From UBA9554 sp038205135 (GTDB lineage: Bacteria > Pseudomonadota > Alphaproteobacteria > Rhodobacterales > Rhodobacteraceae), in the NCBI GenBank assembly GCA_038205135.1, contig JBBRCF010000002.1:1-64000 (forward strand): DNA of 64,000 nucleotides. Direction: 5' to 3'. Below, in pieces: positions 44,312 to 53,811 of this stretch. The notes under the pieces are model-generated. The model was not told the origin of the DNA, made no database searches, and saw only the letters and a list, made by a program, of their open reading frames with translations. The position numbers and the translations under genes are program-made. The first letter of the stretch is position 1, and every line of letters begins with the position of its first letter.

Positions 44312-45901
44312 ATGACGCTCATGGACGCTGGCGATATTGACACCGCACCGCATAGCGTTGCGGCGGTGACACCGCAGGATGGCCCTGCGAGGACACTGTT
44401 CGGACGACCGATTTTCGCCGACGCCGATGTGCGTGCCTTGGCGCGTGTTGGTGTGCTGGACGTGGGGTCGAACTCGGTCCGGTTGGTGGTGTTCGACGGC
44501 GCGGCCCGCAGTCCGGCCTATTTCTACAACGAAAAGATCATGTGCGGTCTGGGCGCGGGTCTGGCCAAGACCGGCCGCCTGAACCCCGAAGGCCGGGTGC
44601 GCGCGCTGGCCGCGATGCGCCGGTTTGCCCTGTTGGCAGACGGTATGGGCATCGCGCCCCTGACCGCCGTGGCCACCGCCGCCGTGCGCGAAGCCACCGA
44701 TGGCGCGGATTTCGTGGCCGAGGTGGAACGCGAAACCGGCATCAAGCTGTTCATCATCGACGGCCCCGAAGAGGCGCGATTGTCAGCCCAAGGCGTGCTG
44801 CTGGGCTGGCCCGGTTCCTATGGGCTGGTCTGCGACATCGGCGGATCGTCGATGGAACTGGCCGAAATCAACGATGGTCAGGTCGGCCGCTGTGTCACAT
44901 CGCCGCTGGGGCCGCTAAAGCTCAAGGATTTTCAGGGCGGCAAGAAGGCGCGCCGCGACCATATCCGCGCCATCGTCGATGGGCTGGCGGCACAACTCGG
45001 ACCGCAGAAAAACCGTCTGTTTCTGGTCGGCGGATCGTGGCGGGCGTTCGCGCGCATCGACATGGACCGGCGAGGCTATCCGCTGCATGTGCTGCATGAA
45101 TACCGCATGACAGCGACGGACGTGATGGCCACCATCGACCATATCGATACGGTGGGCATCGACGCGTTGCGCGCCCGAACCGGCATTTCGCGCGACCGCA
45201 TCACGCTGGTGCCGCTGGCCTCCGAAGCGCTGCGCGAGGTGGTCCGCGTGTTTCGCCCGCATGACATCGCGCTATCGTCCTACGGCATCCGCGAAGGCAT
45301 GCTGTACGAACAGATGCCGCAAGGCTTGCGCGACCGCGACCCGCTGATCGAGGCCTGTTATTTCGCCGAGGCCAAGGATGCCCGCCTGCCCGGTTTCGGC
45401 CGCACGCTGTTTCATTTCGTGCTGCCACTGTTCAAATCCCACCCCGAGGAATTCCTGCGCATCGTCAAGGCCGCCTGCCTGTTGCACGATGTCAGCTGGC
45501 GCGCACATCCCGACTACCGCGCCGAGGTCTGTTTCGACAACGCCACCCGCGCCAATCTGGGCGGGCTGAAACACTGGGAACGGGTGTTTCTGGGCCTTGC
45601 GCTGTTGCACCGCTACTCCAATTCGCGCGAGGGCACGCGGTTTGAAACCGTGATGGGTCTGCTGGAACCGAAACGCATCCACGAGGCCGAAGTGCTGGGC
45701 AAGGCGATGCGGTTCGGCGCGATGCTGTGGCTGCGCACTGGCGCCGCACCCGGCGAACTGCGCTGGTTCCCGGTCAAGAAGGTGCTGGAACTGCATCTGG
45801 AACGCGCGGCCGAACCGCTGTTCGGCGAGGTGGCGCAGGCCCGGTTCCAATCACTGGCGACCACGCTGGGCGCGAACACCGACGTGCGGATCCGACGCTA
45901 A
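44312..45901 (+). CDS. ppx: Exopolyphosphatase, Ppx/GppA family
   Basis: A protein of about 529 residues of the ASKHA fold. The phosphate-binding motifs are VGVLDVGSNSVRLVVFDG, TAVATAAVREATDGADF and LVCDIGGSSMELAEI. The C-terminal HD-like helical domain contains CLLHDVSWRAHPDYR. It hydrolyses terminal phosphate from polyphosphate or pppGpp. Candidate starts are TTG at 44270 (overlapping the ppk stop), ATG at 44312 and ATG at 44321; none has an ideal ribosome site. Confidence 0.93.
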   Translation: MTLMDAGDIDTAPHSVAAVTPQDGPARTLFGRPIFADADVRALARVGVLDVGSNSVRLVVFDGAARSPAYFYNEKIMCGLGAGLAKTGRLNPEGRVRALAAMRRFALLADGMGIAPLTAVATAAVREATDGADFVAEVERETGIKLFIIDGPEEARLSAQGVLLGWPGSYGLVCDIGGSSMELAEINDGQVGRCVTSPLGPLKLKDFQGGKKARRDHIRAIVDGLAAQLGPQKNRLFLVGGSWRAFARIDMDRRGYPLHVLHEYRMTATDVMATIDHIDTVGIDALRARTGISRDRITLVPLASEALREVVRVFRPHDIALSSYGIREGMLYEQMPQGLRDRDPLIEACYFAEAKDARLPGFGRTLFHFVLPLFKSHPEEFLRIVKAACLLHDVSWRAHPDYRAEVCFDNATRANLGGLKHWERVFLGLALLHRYSNSREGTRFETVMGLLEPKRIHEAEVLGKAMRFGAMLWLRTGAAPGELRWFPVKKVLELHLERAAEPLFGEVAQARFQSLATTLGANTDVRIRR

Positions 45902-46320
45902 AGGTCGACCGCGCCGGTGTCAGGATCCGGCACTGGATCGGAAAACTGGTCTGGACGCTGGTCTGGACGCTGGTCTGGCGCGGGCGGTACGGCCGGTTTG
46001 CGGCGCAGGATGATGTCGCCGTTTGGCAGCATTTCGGGCGGGTCGTAATTTGCCAGATCGTCCACCTTGCCCAACAGGGTGGTCAGCGCGGGCCCCATCT
46101 TGTCCACGAAATCCTTCAGCGCGGGCTCCATCTCGCGCATGACGCCTTCCAGATCGCGCAGGGTGGGTTCCACCTCGCGCATCAGCCCTTCAAAGAACAT
46201 TTGCGCGCCGCGTTCCATCAACGACAGGCCGCTATCCGGCTCGGCCGGTTGTTCAGGCTCTGCCGGCTGTCCATGCACAGGGGCCGCCAGCAGCAACAGG
46301 ATCAGGAACAGATGTTTCAT
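45898..46320 (-). CDS. Small exported protein of unknown function
   Basis: A 140-residue protein with a signal peptide (KHLFLILLLLAAPVHG). It has a conserved amphipathic region at about residues 35-100 (LMERGAQMFFEGLMREVEPT, MEPALKDFVDKMGPALTTLL) ending in NYDPPEMLPNGDIILRRK. Homologues are common in Rhodobacterales and are sometimes labelled AAA ATPase, for which I see no motif. The C terminus is expanded by PDQR repeats. It is convergent with ppx, overlapping 4 bp. Confidence 0.72.
   Translation of the reverse strand: MKHLFLILLLLAAPVHGQPAEPEQPAEPDSGLSLMERGAQMFFEGLMREVEPTLRDLEGVMREMEPALKDFVDKMGPALTTLLGKVDDLANYDPPEMLPNGDIILRRKPAVPPAPDQRPDQRPDQFSDPVPDPDTGAVDL
45946..45978 (-). repeat. 12-bp tandem array, 2.75 units, CCAG core
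   Basis: CTGGTCTGGACG at 45946 and 45958, then CTGGTCTGG at 45970. On the coding minus strand it encodes PDQR-PDQR-PDQ at the C terminus of the small exported protein. Identical units suggest recent expansion. Confidence 0.88.
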
Positions 46321-46336
46321 GCCCCAAAGATGGGGA

Positions 46337-47383
46337 TCATCCGCCCGCTTGCAACGGGGAAAGATCAATATCCAGCGTCACCGGAAAATGATCCGACGCC
46401 ACAATCAACGCCCCGCGCAGGTTGGGCGTCGCCCAGCAATAGGGATCGTCGAACGGATGCCAGATGCGCCAGCGTTGCGCGCGCGCAGCCAGATCGGGCG
46501 ACACCATGATGTAATCCAAGAGCGCGTTAAGGTAACGATCCTCGTCAGGCAACAGGAAGCGCGCGGTGGTCGGGGCGGCTCCCAGACGGCGCAACAACGC
46601 CTCGCGGGCATGCGGGTCGGTCAGGCCGCGCGGGCCCGCATCGCCCAGCACGATCTCGACCGATGACCGCCCGAACAGCGCCTCATACTGGTCCAGCCCC
46701 GGCCCGTCGTTCAGATCGCCCGCAACGATCACCGGCGCGCCCGCGTCCAGATGTGCGTCGATGCGCGCGCGCAGCCAGATGGCCTGCGCCAGCTGTTTGC
46801 GCCGGTTCAGGATGCCCATCCGCATCACCGCGTCGCGCCCCACCGCGCCATGCGGCGCCTTGGATTTCAGATGCGCGCCGATCATCCGGAACGCGGTGCC
46901 ATCTGCCGTCCGGCAGGCAAGTTCCAGCGGCGGCTTGGAAAATGTCACCAGATCCTCGGTCGCGTCGATGTCCAGATCGATGCGGAACACGCCGTCGAAC
47001 CGGGGCGGCGTGGCGCTGCCCTTCTTGCCGGTCGGATCGCCTTGCGGATCATGCCGCGCGGTCAACTGCCCCGGGTCGTACATCAGCGCGATTTCCTGCT
47101 GCGTGTCCGTGGCGAACCCCATCACGGCCCGCGAAAGCCGCAGATCGTAATCGCGGGCAAAACGTTCCAGCGCGCGCACGGTGCTGCGTTTGCCGTTGGT
47201 GTCGGGGGCCTCGATCACCATCACCGCGTCGGCATCGACCGCGCGCAGCACATCCGCAATCGCCGCCAGTTGGGCCGCCCGCGTCACATCGCGGCGCGCG
47301 GACCGTGCGCTGTCGGCCAACGGTCGCCCCTGATCATCGAACAGGGCATTGAACCATTCGACGTTCCATGTCGCAAGACGCAT
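46337..47383 (-). CDS. Endonuclease/exonuclease/phosphatase family protein
   Basis: A 348-residue EEP-fold enzyme. MRLATWNVEWFNALFD holds the metal-binding Asn, DADAVMVIEAPDT the Glu, GAPVIVAGDLNDGPG the Asp/Asn catalytic pair, and VASDHFPVTLDIDL the final Asp-His. Substrate (nucleic acid, phosphodiester or lipid) is unknown. The start shares one base with the stop of the DnaJ-domain gene (TAATG), so the two are coupled. Confidence 0.87.
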   Translation of the reverse strand: MRLATWNVEWFNALFDDQGRPLADSARSARRDVTRAAQLAAIADVLRAVDADAVMVIEAPDTNGKRSTVRALERFARDYDLRLSRAVMGFATDTQQEIALMYDPGQLTARHDPQGDPTGKKGSATPPRFDGVFRIDLDIDATEDLVTFSKPPLELACRTADGTAFRMIGAHLKSKAPHGAVGRDAVMRMGILNRRKQLAQAIWLRARIDAHLDAGAPVIVAGDLNDGPGLDQYEALFGRSSVEIVLGDAGPRGLTDPHAREALLRRLGAAPTTARFLLPDEDRYLNALLDYIMVSPDLAARAQRWRIWHPFDDPYCWATPNLRGALIVASDHFPVTLDIDLSPLQAGG

Positions 47384-48081
47384 TACGCCGCGCCCGACGA
47401 CAGGGCCTGACTGGCCTGGATCGCATCCCAGGCGCGGTTTATGTCGGCCATCCGACGCTCGGCCAGCTTGACCGCCTCGGGCGGCACACCGCGCGCGATC
47501 ATCGCATCGGGATGGGTGTCGCGCACCAGACGGCGGAATTGCACCCGTGCCGCCTCCAGCGGCGTGCCGGGGACCAGACCCAGCACCGTCCACGGGTCTT
47601 TTGGCGCATCCGGAACATAGCGGGCGCGCAGCGCGGCGAATTCAGCATCCGGCACGCCAAGGATTTCCGCAACCCGGGTCAGGAACGCATCTTCGGCGGG
47701 ATGATAGCTGCCGTCCGCCAGCGCGATGTGGAACAGCCCCTCCATCAGATCGCACAGACTGTCCGTGCTGTCGGCGAACATCACGCGGATGCGTCCGGCG
47801 TATTCTTCGAACCCTGCCACATCCTGCCGCGCCAGATTGAACACCCGCGCCGCCCCCGGTTCATCGTCGCGCGCGATCTGGAACACCTCGCGCATCGCGG
47901 TGACCTCGTCGCGCGTCACCTGCCCGTCGGCCTTGGCCATCTTGGCCGCCAGCGCGATCACCGCGATGGTGAACGCCACCGACCGTTCCGGCGGCGTGCG
48001 CAGCCGGTCGAACACAGCCGACAACGCCTCGCCACTGGCAAGGCTTTTCAGGGCGTCGGTGATGCGGGTCCATATCGACAT
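47383..48081 (-). CDS. TerB plus DnaJ domain protein (DjlA-like)
   Basis: A 232-residue protein. A TerB-like helical domain covers about residues 30-150 (AFTIAVIALAAKMAKADGQV and LMEGLFHIALADGSYHPAED, two metal-binding-like acidic helices). A C-terminal J domain follows (DPWTVLGLVPGTPLEAARVQ, with HPD in VRDTHPDAMIARG). DjlA proteins are DnaK co-chaperones, usually membrane-bound; here no N-terminal membrane helix is present. Confidence 0.87.
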   Translation of the reverse strand: MSIWTRITDALKSLASGEALSAVFDRLRTPPERSVAFTIAVIALAAKMAKADGQVTRDEVTAMREVFQIARDDEPGAARVFNLARQDVAGFEEYAGRIRVMFADSTDSLCDLMEGLFHIALADGSYHPAEDAFLTRVAEILGVPDAEFAALRARYVPDAPKDPWTVLGLVPGTPLEAARVQFRRLVRDTHPDAMIARGVPPEAVKLAERRMADINRAWDAIQASQALSSGAA

Positions 48082-48137
48082 GGAGATACACTATCGCGCC
48101 GCAGCGTGACTGTCGCGCGACAAACCGCGCCGGCGCG

Positions 48138-48623
48138 TCACAGGTCACGCGCCAGCAACACCAGATCGATGAAGCGCCCGAATTTGCGGCCCACGCCCGG
48201 CAGGCGGGCAATCTCGGCAAACTCCATGCGGGCATGGAACGCCAGCGCCGTCGCATTTTCCGCGCTGATCCCGCCGATCATCTGCGTCAGCCCTGCCGCC
48301 CGCGCATGATCGCAAAGCGCACCCAGCATTGCCCGCCCCACCCCCTGGCCGCGCGCCGCCGGCCCAAGGATGACGGTATATTCCCCGACATGCGCATAAC
48401 CCGGCCCGGCCCGGAACGCGCCATAGGTGGCAAAACCCAGCACCCCGTCGTGATCCGCCACCAGAAACGGCTGGTACAGGGCCGCGCGCAGGGCGATGTC
48501 CGCAACCAGACCTTCGAAGGTCTTTTCCTCGGTGGTGAATGTCACTGTGGTTTCGCGGATGATCGGGTTCCAGATCGCGGCGATGGCAGGCGCATCCGCA
48601 GGCGTGGCAGGGCGCAGGATCAC
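48138..48623 (-). CDS. GNAT acetyltransferase, phosphinothricin-type
   Basis: A 161-residue N-acetyltransferase. ILRPATPADAPAIAAIWNP and TTVTFTTEEKT are typical of the Pat/YncA group, and the acetyl-CoA loop is ILGPAARGQGVGRAMLGALC. YAHVGEYTVIL is the central strand. The substrate may be a methionine-sulfone-like amino acid, but this is inference. The start is GTG in a 4-bp overlap with the VOC gene upstream. Confidence 0.87.
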   Translation of the reverse strand: MILRPATPADAPAIAAIWNPIIRETTVTFTTEEKTFEGLVADIALRAALYQPFLVADHDGVLGFATYGAFRAGPGYAHVGEYTVILGPAARGQGVGRAMLGALCDHARAAGLTQMIGGISAENATALAFHARMEFAEIARLPGVGRKFGRFIDLVLLARDL

Positions 48624-49228
48624 AGCATGACCAGCCCGCGCGGCGTGTCGAACAGCGCCGCCAGTGATGGTGCGGCGGCCGTTTCAAACGTCAGCCGCGG
48701 GTCATCAAACAGCGGCAGCACCCGCGTGGCCAAGGCCTGCGCCTGCGGATGGCGGATGGTCAGGCGCCGCAGGGTGACAGGCCGGACCGCCAGCCGGTCC
48801 ATCGGATGCGCCCCATCCCAGCGGATCAGCGTGGGCTGGCCGCCGTCGCGGGGTAACCTGCCATCCGGCGGCACCGCGATCTGCCAGCGGAAATCGCCAC
48901 GCGCCATGGCAACCGCATCCCCCGATCCCGGCAGCGATGCCAGATCCGCATCCAGATCATCACTACGGGCGATCCAGTTCGTCAGCCGCGGCGCCCCGGC
49001 AAAACGGTCCAGATCGAACCAGCGCGGCCGGGCGGGTACGGGCACCGCCGGATCGGGCGCGATCACCTCCAGATACAGTCCGTCCGCAAGTCCCAGCAGC
49101 AGGTTGTGGGTGCCATAGCGCGCATGTGCCCCGCCAGCTTGCAACGGCACGCCCAACACGGCCTCGACGGCCGCACGGCCGGCGTTCAGGTCCGTAGCCG
49201 CCACGGCCAGATGATCCAGAACCAGCAT
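48620..49228 (-). CDS. VOC (glyoxalase-like) domain protein
   Basis: A 202-residue protein with the VOC/glyoxalase-3-like fold: LDHLAVAATDLNAGRAAVEA at the start, GGAHARYGTHNLLLGLADGL and LYLEVIAPDPAVP in the metal-binding region. Homologues are often annotated as DUF or glyoxalase-like; the substrate is unknown. An in-frame ATG at 49246 is an alternative start. It is upstream of and coupled to the GNAT gene. Confidence 0.82.
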   Translation of the reverse strand: MLVLDHLAVAATDLNAGRAAVEAVLGVPLQAGGAHARYGTHNLLLGLADGLYLEVIAPDPAVPVPARPRWFDLDRFAGAPRLTNWIARSDDLDADLASLPGSGDAVAMARGDFRWQIAVPPDGRLPRDGGQPTLIRWDGAHPMDRLAVRPVTLRRLTIRHPQAQALATRVLPLFDDPRLTFETAAAPSLAALFDTPRGLVML

Positions 49229-49333
49229 CGCATACGCACCTTTCATCGCAGCTTTTCCTGACACCTGTCGCACAATCCCCGCATTGGGCAACACACGCAA
49301 TTCACGCGGAACAATAAAAGGGGGACCAGTCAG

Positions 49334-50004
49334 ATGCTCACACGCGTCCCAGACCGATTTTTCAGGCTCTGGCGCCGTTTTACGGCACGTTCCTTGCGGC
49401 AAAGCTGTCGGTCACGCTGAACGGCAAAGGAATGGTCAAGCTGCTGATCCGCTGGATCAAGGACAGGTTGACGGCGATCGTCTGCTCTATGATCGGGCTG
49501 GAACCGAAGCACGAGTTGTTCAAAGCCGAGCCGAACAATCCGCGCGACGTGATATTGTCAGGCATGGCCGGCTTAACCGGCATGGCGGTGCCCGCGCAGC
49601 AGTTGCTGTTCTTCAACACCGGCATTCCGCCGAACGCGTCGGGCTGCGCAATCCCGGCGGCGACAGACATCGCCTTGGCCCTTGGCGTGCTAGCGCCAAA
49701 GGTGTTTCGTCTGTCGCTGGCGATTCACGACGATCCGGGCGCGTTCATCATCGCGCCGTTCTTCACCGCCGAACTCACGGTGGATGGCCTTGTCATGGTG
49801 CTGAACCCGCTGGCCGCACCGATCTGGCTGAACCGCAAGCGCCTTGCCCGGATGCCCGCGGGGGCGACCCGGGCGCATGTCCAAAGCCAGGCTGGCCTCG
49901 CAGGCATCGGGTTCACGATATCGGTGTTCGGCGGCCCGGTCGTCCCGGCCGTTCAGGGCGACACGGTGGTGATGCTGTCTACCGCCAAGGTGCCCGTGCC
50001 ATAG
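49334..50004 (+). pseudogene. nhaA: Degraded Na+/H+ antiporter NhaA
   Basis: An NhaA-like start, MLTRVPDRFFRL at 49334, soon goes out of frame. From about 49370 another frame reads NhaA segments: VTLNGKGM, WIKDRLTAIVCSMIGLEPKH, GCAIPAATDIALALGVLAP, LAIHDDPGAFIIAPFFTAEL (the paired Asp of the ion site is kept) and AGIGFTISVFGG. The total of about 220 residues is little over half of NhaA, so parts of the middle and the first helices are missing, and many conserved positions differ. It is almost certainly non-functional. Confidence 0.8.
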
Positions 50005-50037
50005 GCAAACCCACCCGGCGGAGTGAAAGACACCCCG

Positions 50038-50100
50038 GGCTTCTTCGGTTCTGAAATACCCCCGGCGGGGGCCGCAGGCGGGGGGCAGGGCCCCCCTCCC
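50038..50100 (-). repeat. Dispersed intergenic element, copy 2 (inverted)
   Basis: Read on the minus strand: a GC-rich hairpin region, then GGGGTATTTCAGAACCGAAG and AAGCC. The last 25 bases match copy 1 (26263-26285) with one difference. It lies just past the mutase stop, between it and the nhaA remnant. Confidence 0.6.
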
Positions 50101-50119
50101 CACAGCGGATGTCCGCGCG

Positions 50120-52246
50120 TCAGTCCCGTGTGGCGCGGATCAATGACAGGATGTCGCGCGCCGCATCCGGGATATTGGTGCCTGGGCCAAAGATCGCCTT
50201 GACGCCCATGCCCTTCAGGAAATCGTAATCCTGCTGCGGGATCACCCCGCCGCAGATCACCAGAATGTCCTCGGCGCCTTTTTCCTTCAGCGCGGCGATC
50301 AGTTGCGGGGCCAGCGTCTTGTGTCCGGCGGCCTGCGACGAAATGCCGACCACGTGCACATCATTGTCCACCGCGTCCTGCGCCGCTTCTTCGGGCGTCT
50401 GGAACAGCGGACCGACATCCACGTCGAACCCGATATCGGCGAATGCGGTGGCGATCACCTTGGCGCCGCGATTATGCCCGTCCTGCCCCATCTTGACCAC
50501 CAGCATGCGCGGGCGGCGGCCTTCGGCGGCGGCAAACGCCTCCACATCGGCCTGGATCGCTGCGAAACCGGCATCGCCTTCGTAGGCAGCGCCGTAAACC
50601 CCGGCCAATGTCTTGACCTCGGCGCGGTGACGCCCGAACACCTGTTCCATCGCAATGCTGATTTCCCCCACCGTGGCGCGTTCCCGCGCCGCATCGACCG
50701 CCGCCGCCAACAGGTTGCCACCATGGGCCGCCCGCCGGGTCAGCTCCGCCAGCGTTGCCTGACACGCCACCTCGTCGCGATGCGCGCGCACCTGTTCCAA
50801 CCGCGCGACTTGCGACGCCCGCACCGCCTGATTGTCGATGTCCAGAATGTCGATCGGATCTTCCTTGGCCTTGCGGTATTTGTTGACGCCGACGATCACC
50901 TCTTCGCCGCGGTCGATCATCGCCTGGCGCATGGCGGCCGATTCCTCGATCCGCAGCTTCGGCATGCCGGTGGCGACCGCCTTGGTCATGCCGCCCATCG
51001 CCTCGACTTCTTCGATCAGTTTCCATGCTTCATCGGCCAATTGCGCGGTCAGGGTTTCGACGTAATACGACCCCGCCAGCGGGTCGACCACGCGGGTGAC
51101 CCCGGTTTCCTCTTGCAAGATCAATTGGGTATTCCGCGCAATGCGCGCGCTGAACTCCGTGGGCAGCGCAATCGCCTCGTCCAGCGCATTGGTGTGCAGC
51201 GATTGCGTACCGCCCAGCACCGCCGCCATCGCTTCATATGCGGTGCGCACGACGTTGTTGTAGGGGTCCTGTTCCTGCAACGACACGCCCGACGTCTGGC
51301 AATGCGTGCGCAGCATTTTCGACCGCGGGTCTTTCGCGCCGAATTCCGTCATGATGCGGTGCCACAGCATGCGGGCCGCGCGCAGTTTCGCCACTTCCAT
51401 AAAGAAATTCATCCCGATGGCGAAAAAGAACGACAGGCGGCCGGCGAAATCATCGACATCCATGCCGCGTTCGATCGCCGCGCGGACATATTCGCGCCCA
51501 TCGGCCAGCGTGAAGCCCAGTTCCTGCACCAGATTCGCGCCCGCTTCCTGCATGTGATAGCCGGAAATCGAGATCGAATTGAATTTCGGCATCTCGGCCG
51601 AGGTATATTCGATGATATCCGCGATGATCCGCATCGAGGGTTCGGGCGGATAGATATAGGTGTTCCGCACCATGAATTCCTTCAGGATGTCGTTCTGGAT
51701 CGTACCCGACAGCACCGCGCGGGAATGGCCCTGTTCTTCGCCGGTGACGATGAAACTGGCGAGGATCGGGATCACCGCACCATTCATCGTCATCGACACC
51801 GACACCTTGTCCAGCGGGATGCCGTCAAACAGGATCTTCATGTCCTCGACGCTGTCAATCGCCACGCCCGCCTTGCCGACGTCACCCACCACGCGGGGGT
51901 GATCGCTGTCATAGCCGCGATGCGTCGCCAGATCAAACGCGACGGACACGCCCTGCTGCCCGGCGGCCAAAGCCTTGCGGTAGAATGCATTCGACGCCTC
52001 GGCGGTGGAAAACCCGGCATATTGCCGGATCGTCCATGGTCGCCCGGCATACATCGTCGCCTTCACGCCGCGGGTGAACGGTTCAAACCCCGGCAGGCTG
52101 CCCATATGCGGCAGGTCCGCCGTATCATCGGCAGTATACAGCGGTTCGATGTCGATGCCTTCCAGCGTTTTCCAGGTCAGCTTTTCCGCCGGCTGTTTCA
52201 GTTCCTGTGCCGCCAGCTTACGCCACGCATCCTTCGCGTTCGTCAT
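50120..52246 (-). CDS. mcm: Methylmalonyl-CoA mutase, single-chain large subunit
   Basis: A 708-residue adenosylcobalamin enzyme converting methylmalonyl-CoA to succinyl-CoA. The TIM barrel has TMYAGRPWTIRQYAGFSTAE and FDLATHRGYDSDHPRVVGDV (CoA and substrate site). The C-terminal B12 domain has the base-off motif KMGQDGHNRGAKV and later VICGGVIPQQDYDFL. With PccA and PccB upstream it completes propionyl-CoA assimilation. The epimerase is not in the window. It overlaps the upstream sulfotransferase-like gene by 29 bp. Confidence 0.95.
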   Translation of the reverse strand: MTNAKDAWRKLAAQELKQPAEKLTWKTLEGIDIEPLYTADDTADLPHMGSLPGFEPFTRGVKATMYAGRPWTIRQYAGFSTAEASNAFYRKALAAGQQGVSVAFDLATHRGYDSDHPRVVGDVGKAGVAIDSVEDMKILFDGIPLDKVSVSMTMNGAVIPILASFIVTGEEQGHSRAVLSGTIQNDILKEFMVRNTYIYPPEPSMRIIADIIEYTSAEMPKFNSISISGYHMQEAGANLVQELGFTLADGREYVRAAIERGMDVDDFAGRLSFFFAIGMNFFMEVAKLRAARMLWHRIMTEFGAKDPRSKMLRTHCQTSGVSLQEQDPYNNVVRTAYEAMAAVLGGTQSLHTNALDEAIALPTEFSARIARNTQLILQEETGVTRVVDPLAGSYYVETLTAQLADEAWKLIEEVEAMGGMTKAVATGMPKLRIEESAAMRQAMIDRGEEVIVGVNKYRKAKEDPIDILDIDNQAVRASQVARLEQVRAHRDEVACQATLAELTRRAAHGGNLLAAAVDAARERATVGEISIAMEQVFGRHRAEVKTLAGVYGAAYEGDAGFAAIQADVEAFAAAEGRRPRMLVVKMGQDGHNRGAKVIATAFADIGFDVDVGPLFQTPEEAAQDAVDNDVHVVGISSQAAGHKTLAPQLIAALKEKGAEDILVICGGVIPQQDYDFLKGMGVKAIFGPGTNIPDAARDILSLIRATRD

Positions 52247-53135
52247 CGTGATATCCTCTTGTCATCATGGCGGGGTCTGTCGCCCCTTGGAATTCGTCAA
52301 TCCGGGTATCGTCAATCAGCGTCGCCAGCCCGTCCGCGCCCGCGCGCAACCAGAACAGGTCATCTGCCCAGGTTTCCCTCAGGCAGGCCACCTGTTCACG
52401 CGTGAACGGTTGCCAGCGCCCGTCGCCCGCGCCCAGCAGGGCCGGGTTGCCGCCCGCATCCGCCTGCGCGCGGCGCAGGGCCGGCAGGTCTGGCGCGGCG
52501 TTTGGCCATGGCATGGGGCCGACCGGGCGCAGCGCTCCGCCGGTCAGGTCCGCAAAAGACCTGGCCGCATCATAGACCGAAACCTGCAAGTCCACATCCG
52601 GCAGGGCGCAGGCAATATCGCGGATCACCTCGCGCCAGCCGCGCGGGTTGGCGGCGATAGCGGCCCGCACCCCCGGCCCCGGCACCGGCGCGCCCCGCGA
52701 CACCGAAAACGCCAGCAGCGACGCCCAGTAATTGTCCAGCGCGCGCAACGTCAGATGCGCCCGCTGCAGATGCAGACCAAACGCCTGCGCATGGCGCACC
52801 ACCCGGAAACCGGCGGCAGGATACAGCGCGCGCGCCTTGATATTGCCGCGCGGAGTGCCGGGAATATTTTCGTCGCTGACCAGCAACCGGGTCAATCCCT
52901 GATCCTGCAACCGCGCCAGCGCCAGGGCTATCCGGCCCCGCGCGCGGTCCAGTTGCTGTTCCGGCGAAATCAGCCCCGGTTCGGGCAGGATCCCCGCCAA
53001 CAACCCGGCCCGCGTCTGCGGCGGGGTCCAGACAGCCAGACCCTGCGCCGCAAGATGCGCAGCCTGACCGCGCAGCGCGGTCTGCCATGCGGTGGTGGCG
53101 GTGCGATGCGCACCCAGATGCAGAATCACGTCCAT
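52218..53135 (-). CDS. Sulfotransferase-like P-loop protein between pccA and mcm
   Basis: A 305-residue protein. DVILHLGAHRTATTAWQTAL resembles the 5'-phosphosulfate P-loop of sulfotransferases, and RLLVSDENIPGT follows. It is less clear further on. A gene of this type recurs between pccA and the mutase in Rhodobacterales, but its part in the pathway is unknown to me. The start at 53135 gives the P-loop at the N terminus; its end overlaps the mutase start by 29 bp, suggesting coupling. Confidence 0.65.
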   Translation of the reverse strand: MDVILHLGAHRTATTAWQTALRGQAAHLAAQGLAVWTPPQTRAGLLAGILPEPGLISPEQQLDRARGRIALALARLQDQGLTRLLVSDENIPGTPRGNIKARALYPAAGFRVVRHAQAFGLHLQRAHLTLRALDNYWASLLAFSVSRGAPVPGPGVRAAIAANPRGWREVIRDIACALPDVDLQVSVYDAARSFADLTGGALRPVGPMPWPNAAPDLPALRRAQADAGGNPALLGAGDGRWQPFTREQVACLRETWADDLFWLRAGADGLATLIDDTRIDEFQGATDPAMMTRGYHDDEREGCVA

Positions 53136-53292
53136 GGCAGCCAAACGCGCCTTTGCGGGTAAAAGGAAAACCTTCCCGACCCTCGCGCGTATCCCTGACC
53201 AAGGGCTTAATTGGAAAACTTTCCGCAATCGCGGTGGCATGCCCTTCGCATCCGCCCTGCCCCGGTCTATATGAGGCAGGAAGGGAGACCAA

Positions 53293-53751
53293 ATGACAGC
53301 CACCAAAACACTCGCAATACTGGCATTTTTGCTGGCCGCAGCTCCTTCCGCCGGGGTCGCCGAAGATGTCCCCGTCCAGACGGTCATCATAGTTGTCACT
53401 CCGGCCGATCCAGTCGATTTGACAGAATTCCTCTGGACAAAACGCCCCATCGTGGTGTTCGCCGACACCCCCGCCGACCCGCGTTTCGAACAACAGATGC
53501 AGTTTTTGCAGGCCGATCCCGATGCGTTGTCCCGGCGTGACATCGTTGTACTGACCGACACGGACCCGGCTGCGAAGGGGCCATTGCGGCTGGCCCTGCG
53601 CCCGCGCGGATTTGGATTGGTGCTGATCGACAAGGACGGCGAGGTCAAACTGCGCAAACCGCTGCCGTCGTCCACCCGCGAAATCACCCGGTCGATCGAC
53701 AAATGGCCCAGCCGGTTACAGGAAATCCGCGACGGACTGGGCAAGAAATAG
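53293..53751 (+). CDS. DUF4174 family exported protein
   Basis: A 152-residue protein with a signal peptide (ILAFLLAAAPSAGVAED) and a DUF4174-like alpha/beta domain: EFLWTKRPIVVFADTPADPR, RRDIVVLTDTDP, FGLVLIDKDGEVKLRKPLP and a helical end with EITRSIDKWPSRLQEIR. The fold is thioredoxin-like but lacks a CxxC. The function is unknown. It lies on the opposite strand inside the propionate locus, so it may be an insertion or a separate unit. Confidence 0.8.
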   Translation: MTATKTLAILAFLLAAAPSAGVAEDVPVQTVIIVVTPADPVDLTEFLWTKRPIVVFADTPADPRFEQQMQFLQADPDALSRRDIVVLTDTDPAAKGPLRLALRPRGFGLVLIDKDGEVKLRKPLPSSTREITRSIDKWPSRLQEIRDGLGKK

Positions 53752-53811
53752 CCGCGCGCGGCAATCGCGCGTGTCTTTTCCTGCCATGTCCCGACCCGCC
53801 GCAGCATCACC

